DNA from: Clostridiales bacterium
GTDB taxonomy: Bacteria > Bacillota > Clostridia > Christensenellales > Aristaeellaceae
DNA length: 36,732 nt
Reading direction: 5' to 3'
NCBI GenBank assembly: GCA_004556155.1
Contig: SFIM01000024.1
Span: forward strand, 1 to 36,732
Notes under the pieces: generated by a model
The model's input: the letters and a program-made list of their open reading frames with translations, nothing else
What the model was told of the DNA's origin: nothing
Database searches by the model: none
Translations under genes and position numbers: made by a program
In this document: piece by piece, positions 8,771 to 18,256 of the stretch
Layout of the letters: every line of letters starts with the position of its first letter
Position numbering within the stretch: the stretch's first letter is position 1

Positions 8771-9793
8771 ATGGCTCTGTTTGAAGGTTATGAACGCCGC
8801 ATGCCCCAGCTCCAGCCCGTGCTTGAAAAGTATGGCTTCAAGGATTTTGACGAGCTGAAGGCATATAACAACTCCAAGGGCGTGGACGCCTACAAAATCG
8901 TAGAAGGCATCCAGCCCATCTGCTTTGAAAACGCCAAGTGGGCCTACGAGCTGGGCGCCGCGATCGCTCTGAAGAAGGGCGTGAAGACTGCCGCCGAAGC
9001 CGCCGAGTGCATCGGCGAGGGTCTGCAGGCCTTCTGCATCCCCGGCTCCGTTGCCGACCAGCGCCAGGTAGGCCTGGGTCACGGCAATCTGGGCGCGATG
9101 CTGCTCAATGAAAAGACCGAGTGCTTCGCCTTCCTGGCTGGCCACGAGTCCTTCGCTGCCGCCGAGGGCGCCATCGGTATCGCCCGCAACGCCAACAAGG
9201 TGCGCAAGACTCCCCTGCGCGTTATCCTCAACGGCCTGGGCAAGGACGCCGCCATGATCATCAGCCGCATCAACGGCTTCACCTATGTGCAGACCAAGTA
9301 TGATTACCTGTCTGCCGACGTGAAGGAAGACCATGCGCTGACCATCGTCAACGAGACGGCCTATTCCACCGGCGAGCGCAGCAAGGTTCGCTGCTACGGT
9401 GCGGACGATGTGCGTGAGGGCGTGGCCATCATGTGGCACGAGGGCGTGGACGTATCCATCACCGGTAACTCCACCAACCCCACCCGCTTCCAGCATCCCG
9501 TTGCCGGCACTTATAAGAAGGAGTGCTGGGAAGCCGGCAAGAAGTACTTCTCCGTGGCTTCCGGCGGCGGCACCGGCCGCACGCTGCATCCCGACAACAT
9601 GGCCGCCGGCCCCGCCAGCTATGGCATGACCGACACCATGGGTCGTATGCACTCTGACGCGCAGTTCGCCGGCTCCTCCTCCGTGCCCGCGCACGTGGAA
9701 ATGATGGGCCTGATCGGCATGGGCAACAACCCCATGGTCGGCGCCACCGTTGCCGTGGCCGTGGCCGTGGAAGAAGCGCAGAAGAACGCGTAA
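8771..9793 (+). CDS. GGGtGRT family protein
   Basis: A 340-residue soluble protein with the family signature GGGTGRT at 265-271 (VASGGGTGRTLHPDN). Other conserved-looking stretches are GLGHGNLGAMLL (101-112), FLAGHESFAAAEGA and a C-terminal MGRMHSDAQFAGSSSVPAH. The biochemical role of this family is not established to my knowledge. Its pairing with a NifU-like scaffold is recurrent and suggests an iron-sulfur or redox function. Start: ATG at 8771 after AGAGGAGG. The gene is co-transcribed with the scaffold and has the same highly biased codon use. The operon ends at the hairpin 9813-9845. Confidence 0.85.
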   Translation: MALFEGYERRMPQLQPVLEKYGFKDFDELKAYNNSKGVDAYKIVEGIQPICFENAKWAYELGAAIALKKGVKTAAEAAECIGEGLQAFCIPGSVADQRQVGLGHGNLGAMLLNEKTECFAFLAGHESFAAAEGAIGIARNANKVRKTPLRVILNGLGKDAAMIISRINGFTYVQTKYDYLSADVKEDHALTIVNETAYSTGERSKVRCYGADDVREGVAIMWHEGVDVSITGNSTNPTRFQHPVAGTYKKECWEAGKKYFSVASGGGTGRTLHPDNMAAGPASYGMTDTMGRMHSDAQFAGSSSVPAHVEMMGLIGMGNNPMVGATVAVAVAVEEAQKNA

Positions 9794-9812
9794 TTCCCGC
9801 TTTGCTTTATCA

Positions 9813-9845
9813 AAAGGCTCCCAACCTTTATGGCTGGGAGCCTTT
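9813..9845 (+). terminator. Terminator-like hairpin after the GGGtGRT gene
   Basis: AAAGGCTCCCA (9813-9823) pairs perfectly with TGGGAGCCTTT (9835-9845) around an 11-nt loop. The T tract lies mostly within the stem, so the hairpin is strong but the tail is short. Confidence 0.65.
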
Positions 9846-9883
9846 GCAGTTATGCGCTTTTGCATTTACACAAGGAGATTAAG

Positions 9884-10020
9884 ATGACATCCATACGGCG
9901 ATGGACTGCGCCCGTGCGTATTTTGCCGGGGAGCACAGCGAAACGCCAGTTTGGGAGATTTTGAGCGATAAGCCCGCCGAAACGGTGAGAGATATCTCTG
10001 ATATATTGCAGCGTGTATAA
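9884..10020 (+). pseudogene. Small ORF apparently broken by a 1-nt frameshift (unknown function)
   Basis: An excellent Shine-Dalgarno (AAGGAG, 9872-9877) precedes ATG at 9884, but that frame gives only a 26-residue, low-quality peptide. The other frame, open from 9886 to the TAA at 10018-10020, reads as a plausible acidic small protein (DIHTAMDCARAYFAGEHSE... ending VRDISDILQRV). One additional G in the start codon region (ATGG instead of ATG) would join the Shine-Dalgarno to that frame and give about 46 residues. An intact alternative is an ATG at 9901 (39 residues) without a ribosome binding site. It lies between two terminators. It may be a decayed gene, a sequencing error or chance. I do not recognise the product. 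Confidence 0.35.
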
Positions 10021-10024
10021 ACGC

Positions 10025-10055
10025 AAAGCCCTCCTGATCAATCAGGGGGCTTTTT
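10025..10055 (+). terminator. Rho-independent terminator after the small ORF
   Basis: AAAGCCCTCCTGAT and ATCAGGGGGCTTT form a long stem with one bulge and a 2-base apex, followed by T5. It starts 5 bases after the small ORF's stop. Confidence 0.8.
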
Positions 10056-10075
10056 GCGCTTTCGTCCTGGCATCA

Positions 10076-10104
10076 TTGACAGCCTGCGGCTGGGCTGATA
10101 TACT
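10076..10104 (+). promoter_or_regulatory. gnd promoter
   Basis: A consensus TTGACA (10076-10081), a 17-bp spacer and TATACT (10099-10104), 33 bases before the gnd start. It may drive the whole co-directional run to 15773. Confidence 0.75.
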
Positions 10105-10136
10105 TGAAAAAACACTTATTTTGCGGAGGATGCGGC

Positions 10137-11585
<1,449 letters not shown>

Positions 11586-11603
11586 AGAAAGAAGCGCTGT
11601 TTG

Positions 11604-12155
11604 ATGAAGCTGGTTTTTCTGTTCGGCAACTGCGCCGTGGGCAAAATGACGGTGGGGCAGGCACTGTGTGATATCACGCGGCTCAAGCTGTTTCACAATC
11701 ACATGACCATCGAGCCGGTCATTGCGCTGTTCGGCGATTATAAACCGCGCGCTGTCGCGCGGCTGCGGGATGTGATCTTTGAGGAGTTCGCCGCCTCCGA
11801 TCAATACGGCATGGTCTTTACCTATATGTGGGCCTTTGATCAGCAGGCGGATTGGGACTATGTGGAGCATGTCAAGCAGATTTTCGCTCCCTACGGCACG
11901 GAGTTCTACTATGTGGAGCTGGTTGCGCCGCAGGAGATTCGTTTGCAGCGCAATGTAAGTGAAAACCGCTTGCGCAACAAAGCCTCCAAGCGCGATATTG
12001 AAGCCTCTAACCGGCGGCTGATTAACGATGATTTGAAGTATCGCTGCGAAAGCCTGCCGGGGGAGATTCCATTTGAAAACTATCTGCGCATTGACAATAG
12101 CCTCCTGTCCCCGCAAGAGGCCGCGCGGCGGATCCAGGCGCACTTTGAACTGTAA
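11604..12155 (+). CDS. P-loop kinase-like protein (shikimate kinase/AAA_33-like fold)
   Basis: A 183-residue cytosolic protein with an N-terminal Walker A, FGNCAVGKMT (7-16). No clear lid motif tells which small molecule or RNA it phosphorylates. Its middle is aromatic (YMWAFDQQADWDYVEHV), and a basic NRLRNKASKRD segment around 125-135 could be the lid. Such proteins are usually annotated only as AAA family ATPase or kinase. It starts 18 bp after gnd at ATG 11604; the ribosome binding site (AAAGAAAG) is weak, so coupling to gnd is likely. Function unknown. Confidence 0.6.
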   Translation: MKLVFLFGNCAVGKMTVGQALCDITRLKLFHNHMTIEPVIALFGDYKPRAVARLRDVIFEEFAASDQYGMVFTYMWAFDQQADWDYVEHVKQIFAPYGTEFYYVELVAPQEIRLQRNVSENRLRNKASKRDIEASNRRLINDDLKYRCESLPGEIPFENYLRIDNSLLSPQEAARRIQAHFEL

Positions 12156-12165
12156 AAGAAAGCAT

Positions 12166-12642
12166 ATGAAAGAGTATATCAAAATGATGCGCGAATTGGT
12201 GGGCAGCCGTCCCATCATGCAGTGCGGTGCCAGCGTGATACTGGTAAATGAGCGCGGCGAGCTGCTTTTGCAGCAGCGTGCGGATAACGGCATGTGGGGC
12301 TATCATGGCGGCAGCGTGGAGCTTTTTGAAAACGTGGAGGAAGCCGCTCGCCGGGAGCTTACGGAGGAAACAGGGTTGACGGCGGGACAGATGACGCTGT
12401 TCGGTGTGTTTTCCGGCCCGGAGCTTGCCTATGTGTATCCCAACGGCGATGCGGTATCCAATGTGGACGTGGTGTACCTGTGCCGCGATTATACTGGCCA
12501 CACGCATCGCCAGCAGGGAGAGGTAAACCGGCTGCGCTGGTTTGCGCCCCAGGATATGCCGCCCATGGCGGAGATTATGCCGCCCAACCGGCCCGCGCTG
12601 CGCCAATACCTGGAAAGTGTGGGCGTGAGCGCACTGACCTAA
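12166..12642 (+). CDS. Nudix hydrolase
   Basis: A 158-residue pyrophosphohydrolase acting on nucleoside-diphosphate-linked compounds; substrate unknown. The Nudix box matches Gx5Ex7REUxEExGU exactly: G49, E55, R63-E64-L65, E67-E68 and G70. Upstream, CGASVILVNERGELLLQQR forms the typical first strands. The ATG at 12166 is chosen 10 bp after the previous gene (AAAGAAAGC as a weak ribosome binding site); the frame extends upstream inside the previous gene without support. It may act as a housecleaning enzyme in this operon. Confidence 0.85.
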   Translation: MKEYIKMMRELVGSRPIMQCGASVILVNERGELLLQQRADNGMWGYHGGSVELFENVEEAARRELTEETGLTAGQMTLFGVFSGPELAYVYPNGDAVSNVDVVYLCRDYTGHTHRQQGEVNRLRWFAPQDMPPMAEIMPPNRPALRQYLESVGVSALT

Positions 12643-12668
12643 AATGCCTGCCAAAGGAGCTGATAAGC

Positions 12669-13364
12669 ATGAGCCATAAAAAACTGATTCTGATTGCCGA
12701 CGACGAGGTGGCGATCCACGATTCATTGCGGCTGTATTTGCAGCGCGAAGGGTATGAGGTATACTCCGTCTTTCGTGGCACAGACGTGATGGAAGCCTTT
12801 CAGCGCATGCGGCCCGATCTGGTGATTCTGGATATCATGATGCCTGGCCGCAGCGGCACGGAGGTGTGCGCTGAAATTCGCGCCATCAGCATGACCCCGG
12901 TGATTATCCTGACCGCCAAGGGCGAGGAGGCTGATCGCCTGCTGGGCTTTGCCTTGGGCGCGGACGATTACATTGTCAAGCCTTTCAGCCCGCGCGAGAT
13001 TGTATCGCGCATTCGCGTGATCTTCCGCCGCATCAACAGCCTGGAAACCGCGCAGGAAAAGAACGAGCTGCAAATTGGCAACACGCGCATCAACCTGAGC
13101 CGTTATGAAGTGTGTGTGGACGGCGAAAAGGTGGTGTTTTCGCCCAAGGAAGTGGAGATTCTGCACCTGATGGCTGCGCATCTGAACCAGGTGTTTACCC
13201 GCGAACAGCTGCTGGATTCCATCTGGGGCTTTGATTTTGACGGCGATAGCCGTGTGGTAGATACCTCGATCAAGCGTATCCGCAAAAAGCTGCCTGAATA
13301 CAGCATGCTGGCCGTGCGCTCTGTGTACGGCGTAGGCTATAAGATTGAGGCGGCCAATGCGTAG
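12669..13364 (+). CDS. OmpR/PhoB-family response regulator
   Basis: DNA-binding response regulator of 231 residues. In the receiver domain the acidic pocket is DDE at 11-13, the phospho-acceptor is D55 (VILDIMMPG), T82 lies in LTAKG and K104 in VKPFSP. The C-terminal winged helix (about 130-228) carries FSPKEVEILHLMAAH, RVVDTSIKRIRKKL and the wing RSVYGVGYKIE. AAAGGAG precedes the ATG. The 3' end overlaps the sensor kinase gene by 8 bp, so the two are produced together. Target genes cannot be read. Similarity to PhoB/WalR types is general. Confidence 0.93.
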   Translation: MSHKKLILIADDEVAIHDSLRLYLQREGYEVYSVFRGTDVMEAFQRMRPDLVILDIMMPGRSGTEVCAEIRAISMTPVIILTAKGEEADRLLGFALGADDYIVKPFSPREIVSRIRVIFRRINSLETAQEKNELQIGNTRINLSRYEVCVDGEKVVFSPKEVEILHLMAAHLNQVFTREQLLDSIWGFDFDGDSRVVDTSIKRIRKKLPEYSMLAVRSVYGVGYKIEAANA

Positions 13365-15075
13365 ATATCGCGCCTATGTGCAGCCGCTGATGGCGCTGCT
13401 GGCCGTTTGCATCCTGCTGATTACGGGCGGGCTGTATATGCTGTCCAACCGTCTGGTTAGCAATTCCTATGCGGGTCTGTCGCGACAGGAAATCAGTCAA
13501 TGCGTTTCCATTGGGCAGCGGCTGCTGGCTGATTATCGTTCGGGCGAGATTACGCTGGATGAGCTGCGCGAGGCCGTCAATCCCACCCTGAACCCGGCCG
13601 AGGCTTTTTTGCTGCTGACTGATCCGGAGGGCAATGTGCTGTGTGCTACTGAAGCGGCGGCGGATCTGCTATCCGCCCTGCCTGTGCGGCGCTTGATCCA
13701 GGGATTAACGCAAAGCGAGGAGCCGCAGCCCGTCGTCAATCATGCTACCGAGCATACGCTGCTTTTGATGGGGCAGCGCACGCCCGAAGGCGCGGTGCTG
13801 GCCGGCAAATCGCTATCCGCCTATACCAGCGCGCTGGCGGTTTTCCGCGGGCTGTTGCTGCGCATTGTGCTGCCGCTGGCAGTGCTGCTGCTGGCGGTGT
13901 CCATGTATCTGTCGCATGTGATGAGCAAGCCCGCGGATATCCTGGTGGAAGCTGCGCAAAAGCTCAGCAAGGGAGAATTGGTGCAGATCGAGCAGCCCCT
14001 GCCGCCCGATCTGAAGCCTATCGGGCAGGCATTTAACCGCATGTCCCATCGTCTGGGCGCGGTGCTGGGCGAGGTGGGCTATGAGCGCGATATGCTGGCC
14101 CTGGTGCTGGAAAGCCTGCATGAGGGCGTTATGGCCATGGATGAGGCGGGGGATATGCTGCATGAAAACCGCGCCGCGCGCCGGCTGCTGGGTGGGGAGA
14201 GATCCAGCGCCTATCGAGAGGTGACGGAGCGCTTACAGCGTGCCATTACGGAAACGCTGGAGCCTGAAAAAATGCAGCTGGGCGAAAAAACGCTGCTGAT
14301 TCGTTTCAGCCCCCTGCCGGTACGGCAGGAGCAGCGCCGCGGCGCGATTGCCATGATTCTGGATATCACCGAGGCTGAGCGCCTGGATCGCACGCGCCGC
14401 GACTATGTGGCCAATATATCGCACGAGCTGCGCACGCCGCTGGCTTCCATGCGCGGCATTGCCGAGGCGCTGCGCGACGGGCTGGTGACGGACGAGGCCG
14501 AAAGGCATCGTTATGACGAGATGATCGTCAGCGAGATTCAGCGCTTGTCCCGGCTGGTCAATGATCTGTTGGAGCTGTCCTCGCTGCAGTCCAACCCTGC
14601 CGCCTTTGAAACTGAGCAAATTGATCCTGTGGAAACGCTCTATGAGCTGTACGACCGCACCAAGCGGCTGACTGAAAGCAAGGGTGTGCGCCTGACGCTG
14701 ACCGTGCCGGAATACGACGTGGCTCCTGTGATTACCAATGAAGATCGCTTGCAGCAGGTGCTGACTATCCTGCTGGATAACGCGATCAAGTTTACCCCGG
14801 CGGGCGGGCAGATTACCCTGGGCTTGGAAGCCACCAATCGCGGCGCACGCTTTTTTGTGCGCGATACGGGCGTGGGCATGGATGCGGAAACGCGTCGGCA
14901 CTGCTTTGACCGCTTTCATCAGGGCGATAAAAGCCATCGCGCCTCGGGCAGCGGCCTGGGGCTGGCCATCGCGCGCGAGATCATGACGCGCCTGGGCGCA
15001 CGCCTGACCGTGCACAGCGAGCTGGGGGAGGGGAGCGAGTTTTCCTTCACCCTGCGTCAGGAGAATCAGGCATAA
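13357..15075 (+). CDS. PhoR-like sensor histidine kinase
   Basis: Membrane sensor kinase of 572 residues. TM1 is about 8-30 (PLMALLAVCILLITGGLYML), the extracytoplasmic sensor domain about 31-160 and TM2 about 163-186. HAMP follows, then a PAS-like region (about 243-335, with LVLESLHEGVMAMDE). HisKA has H356 in NISHELRTPLASM. The HATPase region shows LLDNAIKFTP (N box), VRDTGVGMD (G1) and GSGLGLAIA (G2). The ATG at 13357 overlaps the response regulator stop region (ATGCGTAG). An upstream TTG in the same frame is less likely. The signal sensed is unknown; the adjacent ferredoxin-like gene hints at redox, but that is inference. Confidence 0.93.
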   Translation: MRRYRAYVQPLMALLAVCILLITGGLYMLSNRLVSNSYAGLSRQEISQCVSIGQRLLADYRSGEITLDELREAVNPTLNPAEAFLLLTDPEGNVLCATEAAADLLSALPVRRLIQGLTQSEEPQPVVNHATEHTLLLMGQRTPEGAVLAGKSLSAYTSALAVFRGLLLRIVLPLAVLLLAVSMYLSHVMSKPADILVEAAQKLSKGELVQIEQPLPPDLKPIGQAFNRMSHRLGAVLGEVGYERDMLALVLESLHEGVMAMDEAGDMLHENRAARRLLGGERSSAYREVTERLQRAITETLEPEKMQLGEKTLLIRFSPLPVRQEQRRGAIAMILDITEAERLDRTRRDYVANISHELRTPLASMRGIAEALRDGLVTDEAERHRYDEMIVSEIQRLSRLVNDLLELSSLQSNPAAFETEQIDPVETLYELYDRTKRLTESKGVRLTLTVPEYDVAPVITNEDRLQQVLTILLDNAIKFTPAGGQITLGLEATNRGARFFVRDTGVGMDAETRRHCFDRFHQGDKSHRASGSGLGLAIAREIMTRLGARLTVHSELGEGSEFSFTLRQENQA

Positions 15076-15086
15076 GGAGTATCAAG

Positions 15087-15773
15087 ATGATTCGCAAGAT
15101 TATCTGTATCGACGAGAATAAATGCATCGGCTGCGGCCTGTGCGCCCATGCCTGTCAGGAGGGCGCAATCGGCATGGTAGATGGCAAGGCTCGACTGCTG
15201 CGCGAGGATTACTGCGACGGTTTGGGCAACTGCCTGCCCGCCTGTCCCACCAACGCCATTACTTTTGTGGAGCGCGAAGCTCCCGCCTTTGATGAGGCGG
15301 CGGTGCGCGCCAGCCAGCAAAAGGCGGCTCAGACTGCTCAAGGCGGCTGCCCCGGCCAGAAGATTCGTCAGTTCAATACCCGAGAGCCTGCCGAGGATGC
15401 GCCCAGCGCTTCTCAGCTGCGTCAGTGGCCCTGCCAGCTGCGCCTGGCGCCGGTCAGCGCGCCGTATTTTGCGGGTGCGGAACTGCTGATTGCCGCCGAC
15501 TGCACGGCCTTTGCCTATGCTGCGATCCATCGGGATTTCATGCGTGGCAGGATTACCCTGATTGGCTGTCCCAAGCTGGACGATGCGGACTACGCTGATA
15601 AGCTGACGGAAATTCTTAGCCGCAACGATATTCGCAGCGTTACGGTGCTGCGCATGGAGGTGCCCTGCTGCGGTGGGCTGGAGCGTGCTGCGCGTAAAGC
15701 TGTGGAGCGCAGCGGCAAGCATATTCCATTGGATGTAACGATTGTTTCAATTGACGGCGCGGCGGCAAGATAA
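15087..15773 (+). CDS. 4Fe-4S ferredoxin-domain protein
   Basis: A 228-residue cytosolic protein. The N-terminal ferredoxin domain has C13-x2-C16-x2-C19-x3-C23 and a second motif C43-x5-C49-x3-C53-P, which lacks one cysteine of the classical CxxCxxCxxxCP spacing. A linker follows and then an alpha/beta domain with further cysteines (DCTAFAY, IGCPKLDD, VPCCGG) that may bind another metal or cluster. Related proteins occur widely in anaerobes with no defined reaction. AAGGAG precedes the ATG, 11 bp after the kinase gene, so it is the last gene of the run and ends at a strong terminator. Confidence 0.8.
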   Translation: MIRKIICIDENKCIGCGLCAHACQEGAIGMVDGKARLLREDYCDGLGNCLPACPTNAITFVEREAPAFDEAAVRASQQKAAQTAQGGCPGQKIRQFNTREPAEDAPSASQLRQWPCQLRLAPVSAPYFAGAELLIAADCTAFAYAAIHRDFMRGRITLIGCPKLDDADYADKLTEILSRNDIRSVTVLRMEVPCCGGLERAARKAVERSGKHIPLDVTIVSIDGAAAR

Positions 15774-15797
15774 TTGTGCTTGTATTAAGCATAATGC

Positions 15798-15831
15798 AAA
15801 GAAGCTCTCCCCGCAAGGGGAGAGCTTCTTT
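15798..15831. terminator. Bidirectional terminator between convergent operons
   Basis: A perfect 15-bp stem (AAAGAAGCTCTCCCC, GCAA tetraloop, GGGGAGAGCTTCTTT). A/T-rich stem ends let it serve the plus-strand ferredoxin-domain gene and the minus-strand solute-binding-protein gene. Confidence 0.85.
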
Positions 15832-15859
15832 GATAATTTAGCGTTTGAGCTTGGTACGA

Positions 15860-17335
15860 TTACTCGTTGGCCAGACCCTGCTCAACCAGCTGCTCGGTAG
15901 CGAGCTTCATGTAGTCGGCGAACGCATAGTTGTCGTTCAGCTCCTGCACGAAGGCCTCGTACTCGCTGATGGGACGCTCACCCTTGATGAAGGCCAGCAT
16001 CTGGGTTTTTACGTAGTTTTCCATGTCAGCCAGGTTGAAATCATCGGGGAGAACAACGCTGGTGTTGTAGTAGATGTAGCGGGGAGTAGCCAGACCGAAA
16101 GCGGTAGCTTCGCTGGCTTCGGGGAACTTCACCTGCAGATAGAAGGCGTCGTTGCGGCCCAGCAGCTGATACATATGGGTGTAGTTGGTCAGCTTATCGG
16201 CGCCGGGAACCAGGGCGATGGAGCCGTCTTCGTTGCGGGTCCAGTGTTCGTTTTCAACGCCGGCATAAACCAGCATCATGCCTTCCTCGGTGCACATATA
16301 CTCGAGCACCTTGAAGATGGCTTCCAGTTCCTTATCGGTCACGTCGGCATTGATGACGGCGTGGTCGCCCGCATACTTGTCGTACTTGGCAACGCCGTAG
16401 CAGGGATCGCCGCCCTGGGACAGAGCGCCAATCCAGGTGTAATCGGCTTCGGGGTTAACTTCCTTGTACTGAGCGACGTAGGCAGCCTTGAGGATGTTGG
16501 ACCAAGGCATGGCGGCAACTGCGGTGTTGCAGGCGATAACGTGCGCCTTCACCTGGCTGTTGGAGGAGAACATGTCGGGATCCAGCAGGCCTTCGTCGAA
16601 GAACTTCTTGCACATTTCCAGCGCTTCGACCATGCGGGGCTGCAGCAGGGAGTTGGTTACTTTGCCGTCGCGGATGATGACGTAGTTGCCCAGCACGACG
16701 TCATAGGGAGCGGTGATGGCGGACAGACCGTTGATGCCCCAGCCGGTGAAGCCGATGGTGTCCTTGATGCCGTTGCCATCGGGATCGTTGTTGGCCAGGA
16801 AGTGGCAGTAGTCATACAGCTCGTCCACGGTGGTGGGAACCTTCAGATCGGGATACTTTTCGTTCCAGTCGTTGCGAACCAGGAGCATCAGGTAGTAGTC
16901 GCTGATGGCCTTGGCGGCGGGGATGGCATACATTTCGCCGTCATAGTAAAGGGCGGAAATGTTGGTGTCTTCGCCGTAGGAACCATAGATGGTGTTGAGC
17001 ATGTCGGTGTAGCTGGACAGGGGCAGCAGCATATCCTGAGCGGCATAGGTGCGCATCTGGTCAGCATCGCAGAGGAACATGTGCCAATCGTCGCCGCCCA
17101 TCAGACGGGCAGCCAGAGAGGTGTCATATTCATCCAGGTAAACAACGCGGAAGTCAACGCCGGTGCGGGCCAGAATGGTCTGGTACACAAAGTCGTCCTT
17201 CAGATCGGTAGGAGCGTTGTTGGCGTTGTCGTTGGTGTAGCAGATGATGGTTACGGGTTCTTCAGCGCTGGCATTGACCAGACCGAAGGACAGCACCATC
17301 ACGGCCACGAGCAGCAGAGAGATGAGCTTCTTCAT
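15860..17335 (-). CDS. Extracellular solute-binding protein of an Lpl-type sugar ABC importer
   Basis: Substrate-capture subunit, 491 residues. An N-terminal signal peptide (MKKLISLLLVAVMVLSFG...) ends in NASA|EE near residue 24, a signal-peptidase-I type site. No lipobox cysteine is present, which is unusual for a monoderm binding protein. The mature part has family-1/LplA-like features: YDGEMYAIPAAKA, a Ca-binding-like DPDGNGIKDTIGFTG loop and WSNILKAAY. It follows the two permease genes after 63 bp that contain a small hairpin, so it probably shares their promoter. AAGGAG precedes the ATG. Codon use is strongly biased, suggesting the highest expression of this operon. Ligand unknown; context suggests an oligosaccharide. 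Confidence 0.9.
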   Translation of the reverse strand: MKKLISLLLVAVMVLSFGLVNASAEEPVTIICYTNDNANNAPTDLKDDFVYQTILARTGVDFRVVYLDEYDTSLAARLMGGDDWHMFLCDADQMRTYAAQDMLLPLSSYTDMLNTIYGSYGEDTNISALYYDGEMYAIPAAKAISDYYLMLLVRNDWNEKYPDLKVPTTVDELYDYCHFLANNDPDGNGIKDTIGFTGWGINGLSAITAPYDVVLGNYVIIRDGKVTNSLLQPRMVEALEMCKKFFDEGLLDPDMFSSNSQVKAHVIACNTAVAAMPWSNILKAAYVAQYKEVNPEADYTWIGALSQGGDPCYGVAKYDKYAGDHAVINADVTDKELEAIFKVLEYMCTEEGMMLVYAGVENEHWTRNEDGSIALVPGADKLTNYTHMYQLLGRNDAFYLQVKFPEASEATAFGLATPRYIYYNTSVVLPDDFNLADMENYVKTQMLAFIKGERPISEYEAFVQELNDNYAFADYMKLATEQLVEQGLANE

Positions 17336-17364
17336 AGTGTTTCTCCTTTTTGATTTATTTTAAC

Positions 17365-17383
17365 ATGCGATGCAAGCTCGCAT
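17365..17383 (-). other. Intercistronic hairpin between lplC-like gene and binding-protein gene
   Basis: ATGCGA (17365-17370) and TCGCAT (17378-17383) form a small stem with a GC pair inside the loop. There is no T run, so it is more likely an mRNA-stabilising or processing element than a terminator. Confidence 0.35.
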
Positions 17384-17398
17384 ATTAAGGAGCGGTAA

Positions 17399-18256
17399 TC
17401 AGCCCTTCACGGCGCCCGCCAGGGTGCCCTTGACGAAGTACTTCTGGATGAAGGGGTAGATGACGACGATGGGAGCGGTGGCGAAGCACACGGCGGCCAT
17501 CTTGAGGGTTTCGGCAGGCACAACCTCGTCGGCGCTCATGTCCATGTTGGCGGCCTTGAGCATACGGCGCAGGATCACCTGCAAGGGGCGCAGATCCTGA
17601 TCGGTGATGTAGAGCACAGCCACCATGTAGGCGTTCCAGTGCGCTACGGCATAGTACATACCGATGGTCATCATGATGGGCAGGGACATGGGCAGCACGA
17701 TGCGCCACAGCACGCCGAACTCCGTGCAGCCGTCCAGACGAGCGGATTCAAACAGCTCTTCCGGCAGGCCTTCGAAGAAAGCCTTGGTGATGATCAGGTT
17801 ATACACGCTGATCATGCCGGGCACGAACATGGCGAACATGGTATTCAGCAGACCCGTAGCCTTAACGATCAGGTAGGTAGGCACGGTGCCGGCGCTGAAG
17901 ATCATGGTGAATACAATGCCCTTCATGATGAGCTTGTTGCCGGGCATGCCGTGACGGCTGAGGGGATAGGCCATCAGCAGGGTGAAGAACAGGTTGCAGA
18001 TGGTGCCGATAACTGTCAGGCGCACGGTGACCCACAGACCGTTAAGGAGCGAACCGTCCTTGAGCATTTCATGATAAGCGGTCAGGGTGAACTTGGAGGG
18101 GATCAGCACGAAGCCGCCGCGCTTTACCAATTCCGCATAGGGGGTAAAGGACATGGAGATAACATACAGAATCGGGATCAGGCATACCAGCAGGACGATG
18201 ATCATGATCGCATAGACAACGATGTTGAATGCGACGTCGTTTTTTGATTTTACCAT
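17399..18256 (-). CDS. Carbohydrate ABC transporter permease, LplC/YtcP-like
   Basis: Integral membrane subunit of 285 residues with about six hydrophobic segments (first VVYAIMIIVLLVCLIPILYVISM). The EAA loop that contacts the ATPase is ELFESARLDGCTEFGVLWRIVLPMS, about 175-200. Its C-terminal FIQKYFVKGTLAGAVKG is the hallmark ending of this permease class. The start codon overlaps the stop of the upstream permease gene by 7 bp (ATGGTAA), so the two are coupled. No ATPase is encoded nearby; such systems commonly share an MsmK-type ATPase encoded elsewhere. Confidence 0.92.
   Translation of the reverse strand: MVKSKNDVAFNIVVYAIMIIVLLVCLIPILYVISMSFTPYAELVKRGGFVLIPSKFTLTAYHEMLKDGSLLNGLWVTVRLTVIGTICNLFFTLLMAYPLSRHGMPGNKLIMKGIVFTMIFSAGTVPTYLIVKATGLLNTMFAMFVPGMISVYNLIITKAFFEGLPEELFESARLDGCTEFGVLWRIVLPMSLPIMMTIGMYYAVAHWNAYMVAVLYITDQDLRPLQVILRRMLKAANMDMSADEVVPAETLKMAAVCFATAPIVVIYPFIQKYFVKGTLAGAVKG

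Noticed and set aside
15845..17353. A 502-codon open frame antisense to the solute-binding protein gene
   Set aside because: A repetitive G/V/H-rich translation without domains. The opposite strand encodes a complete binding protein with signal peptide and ribosome binding site.
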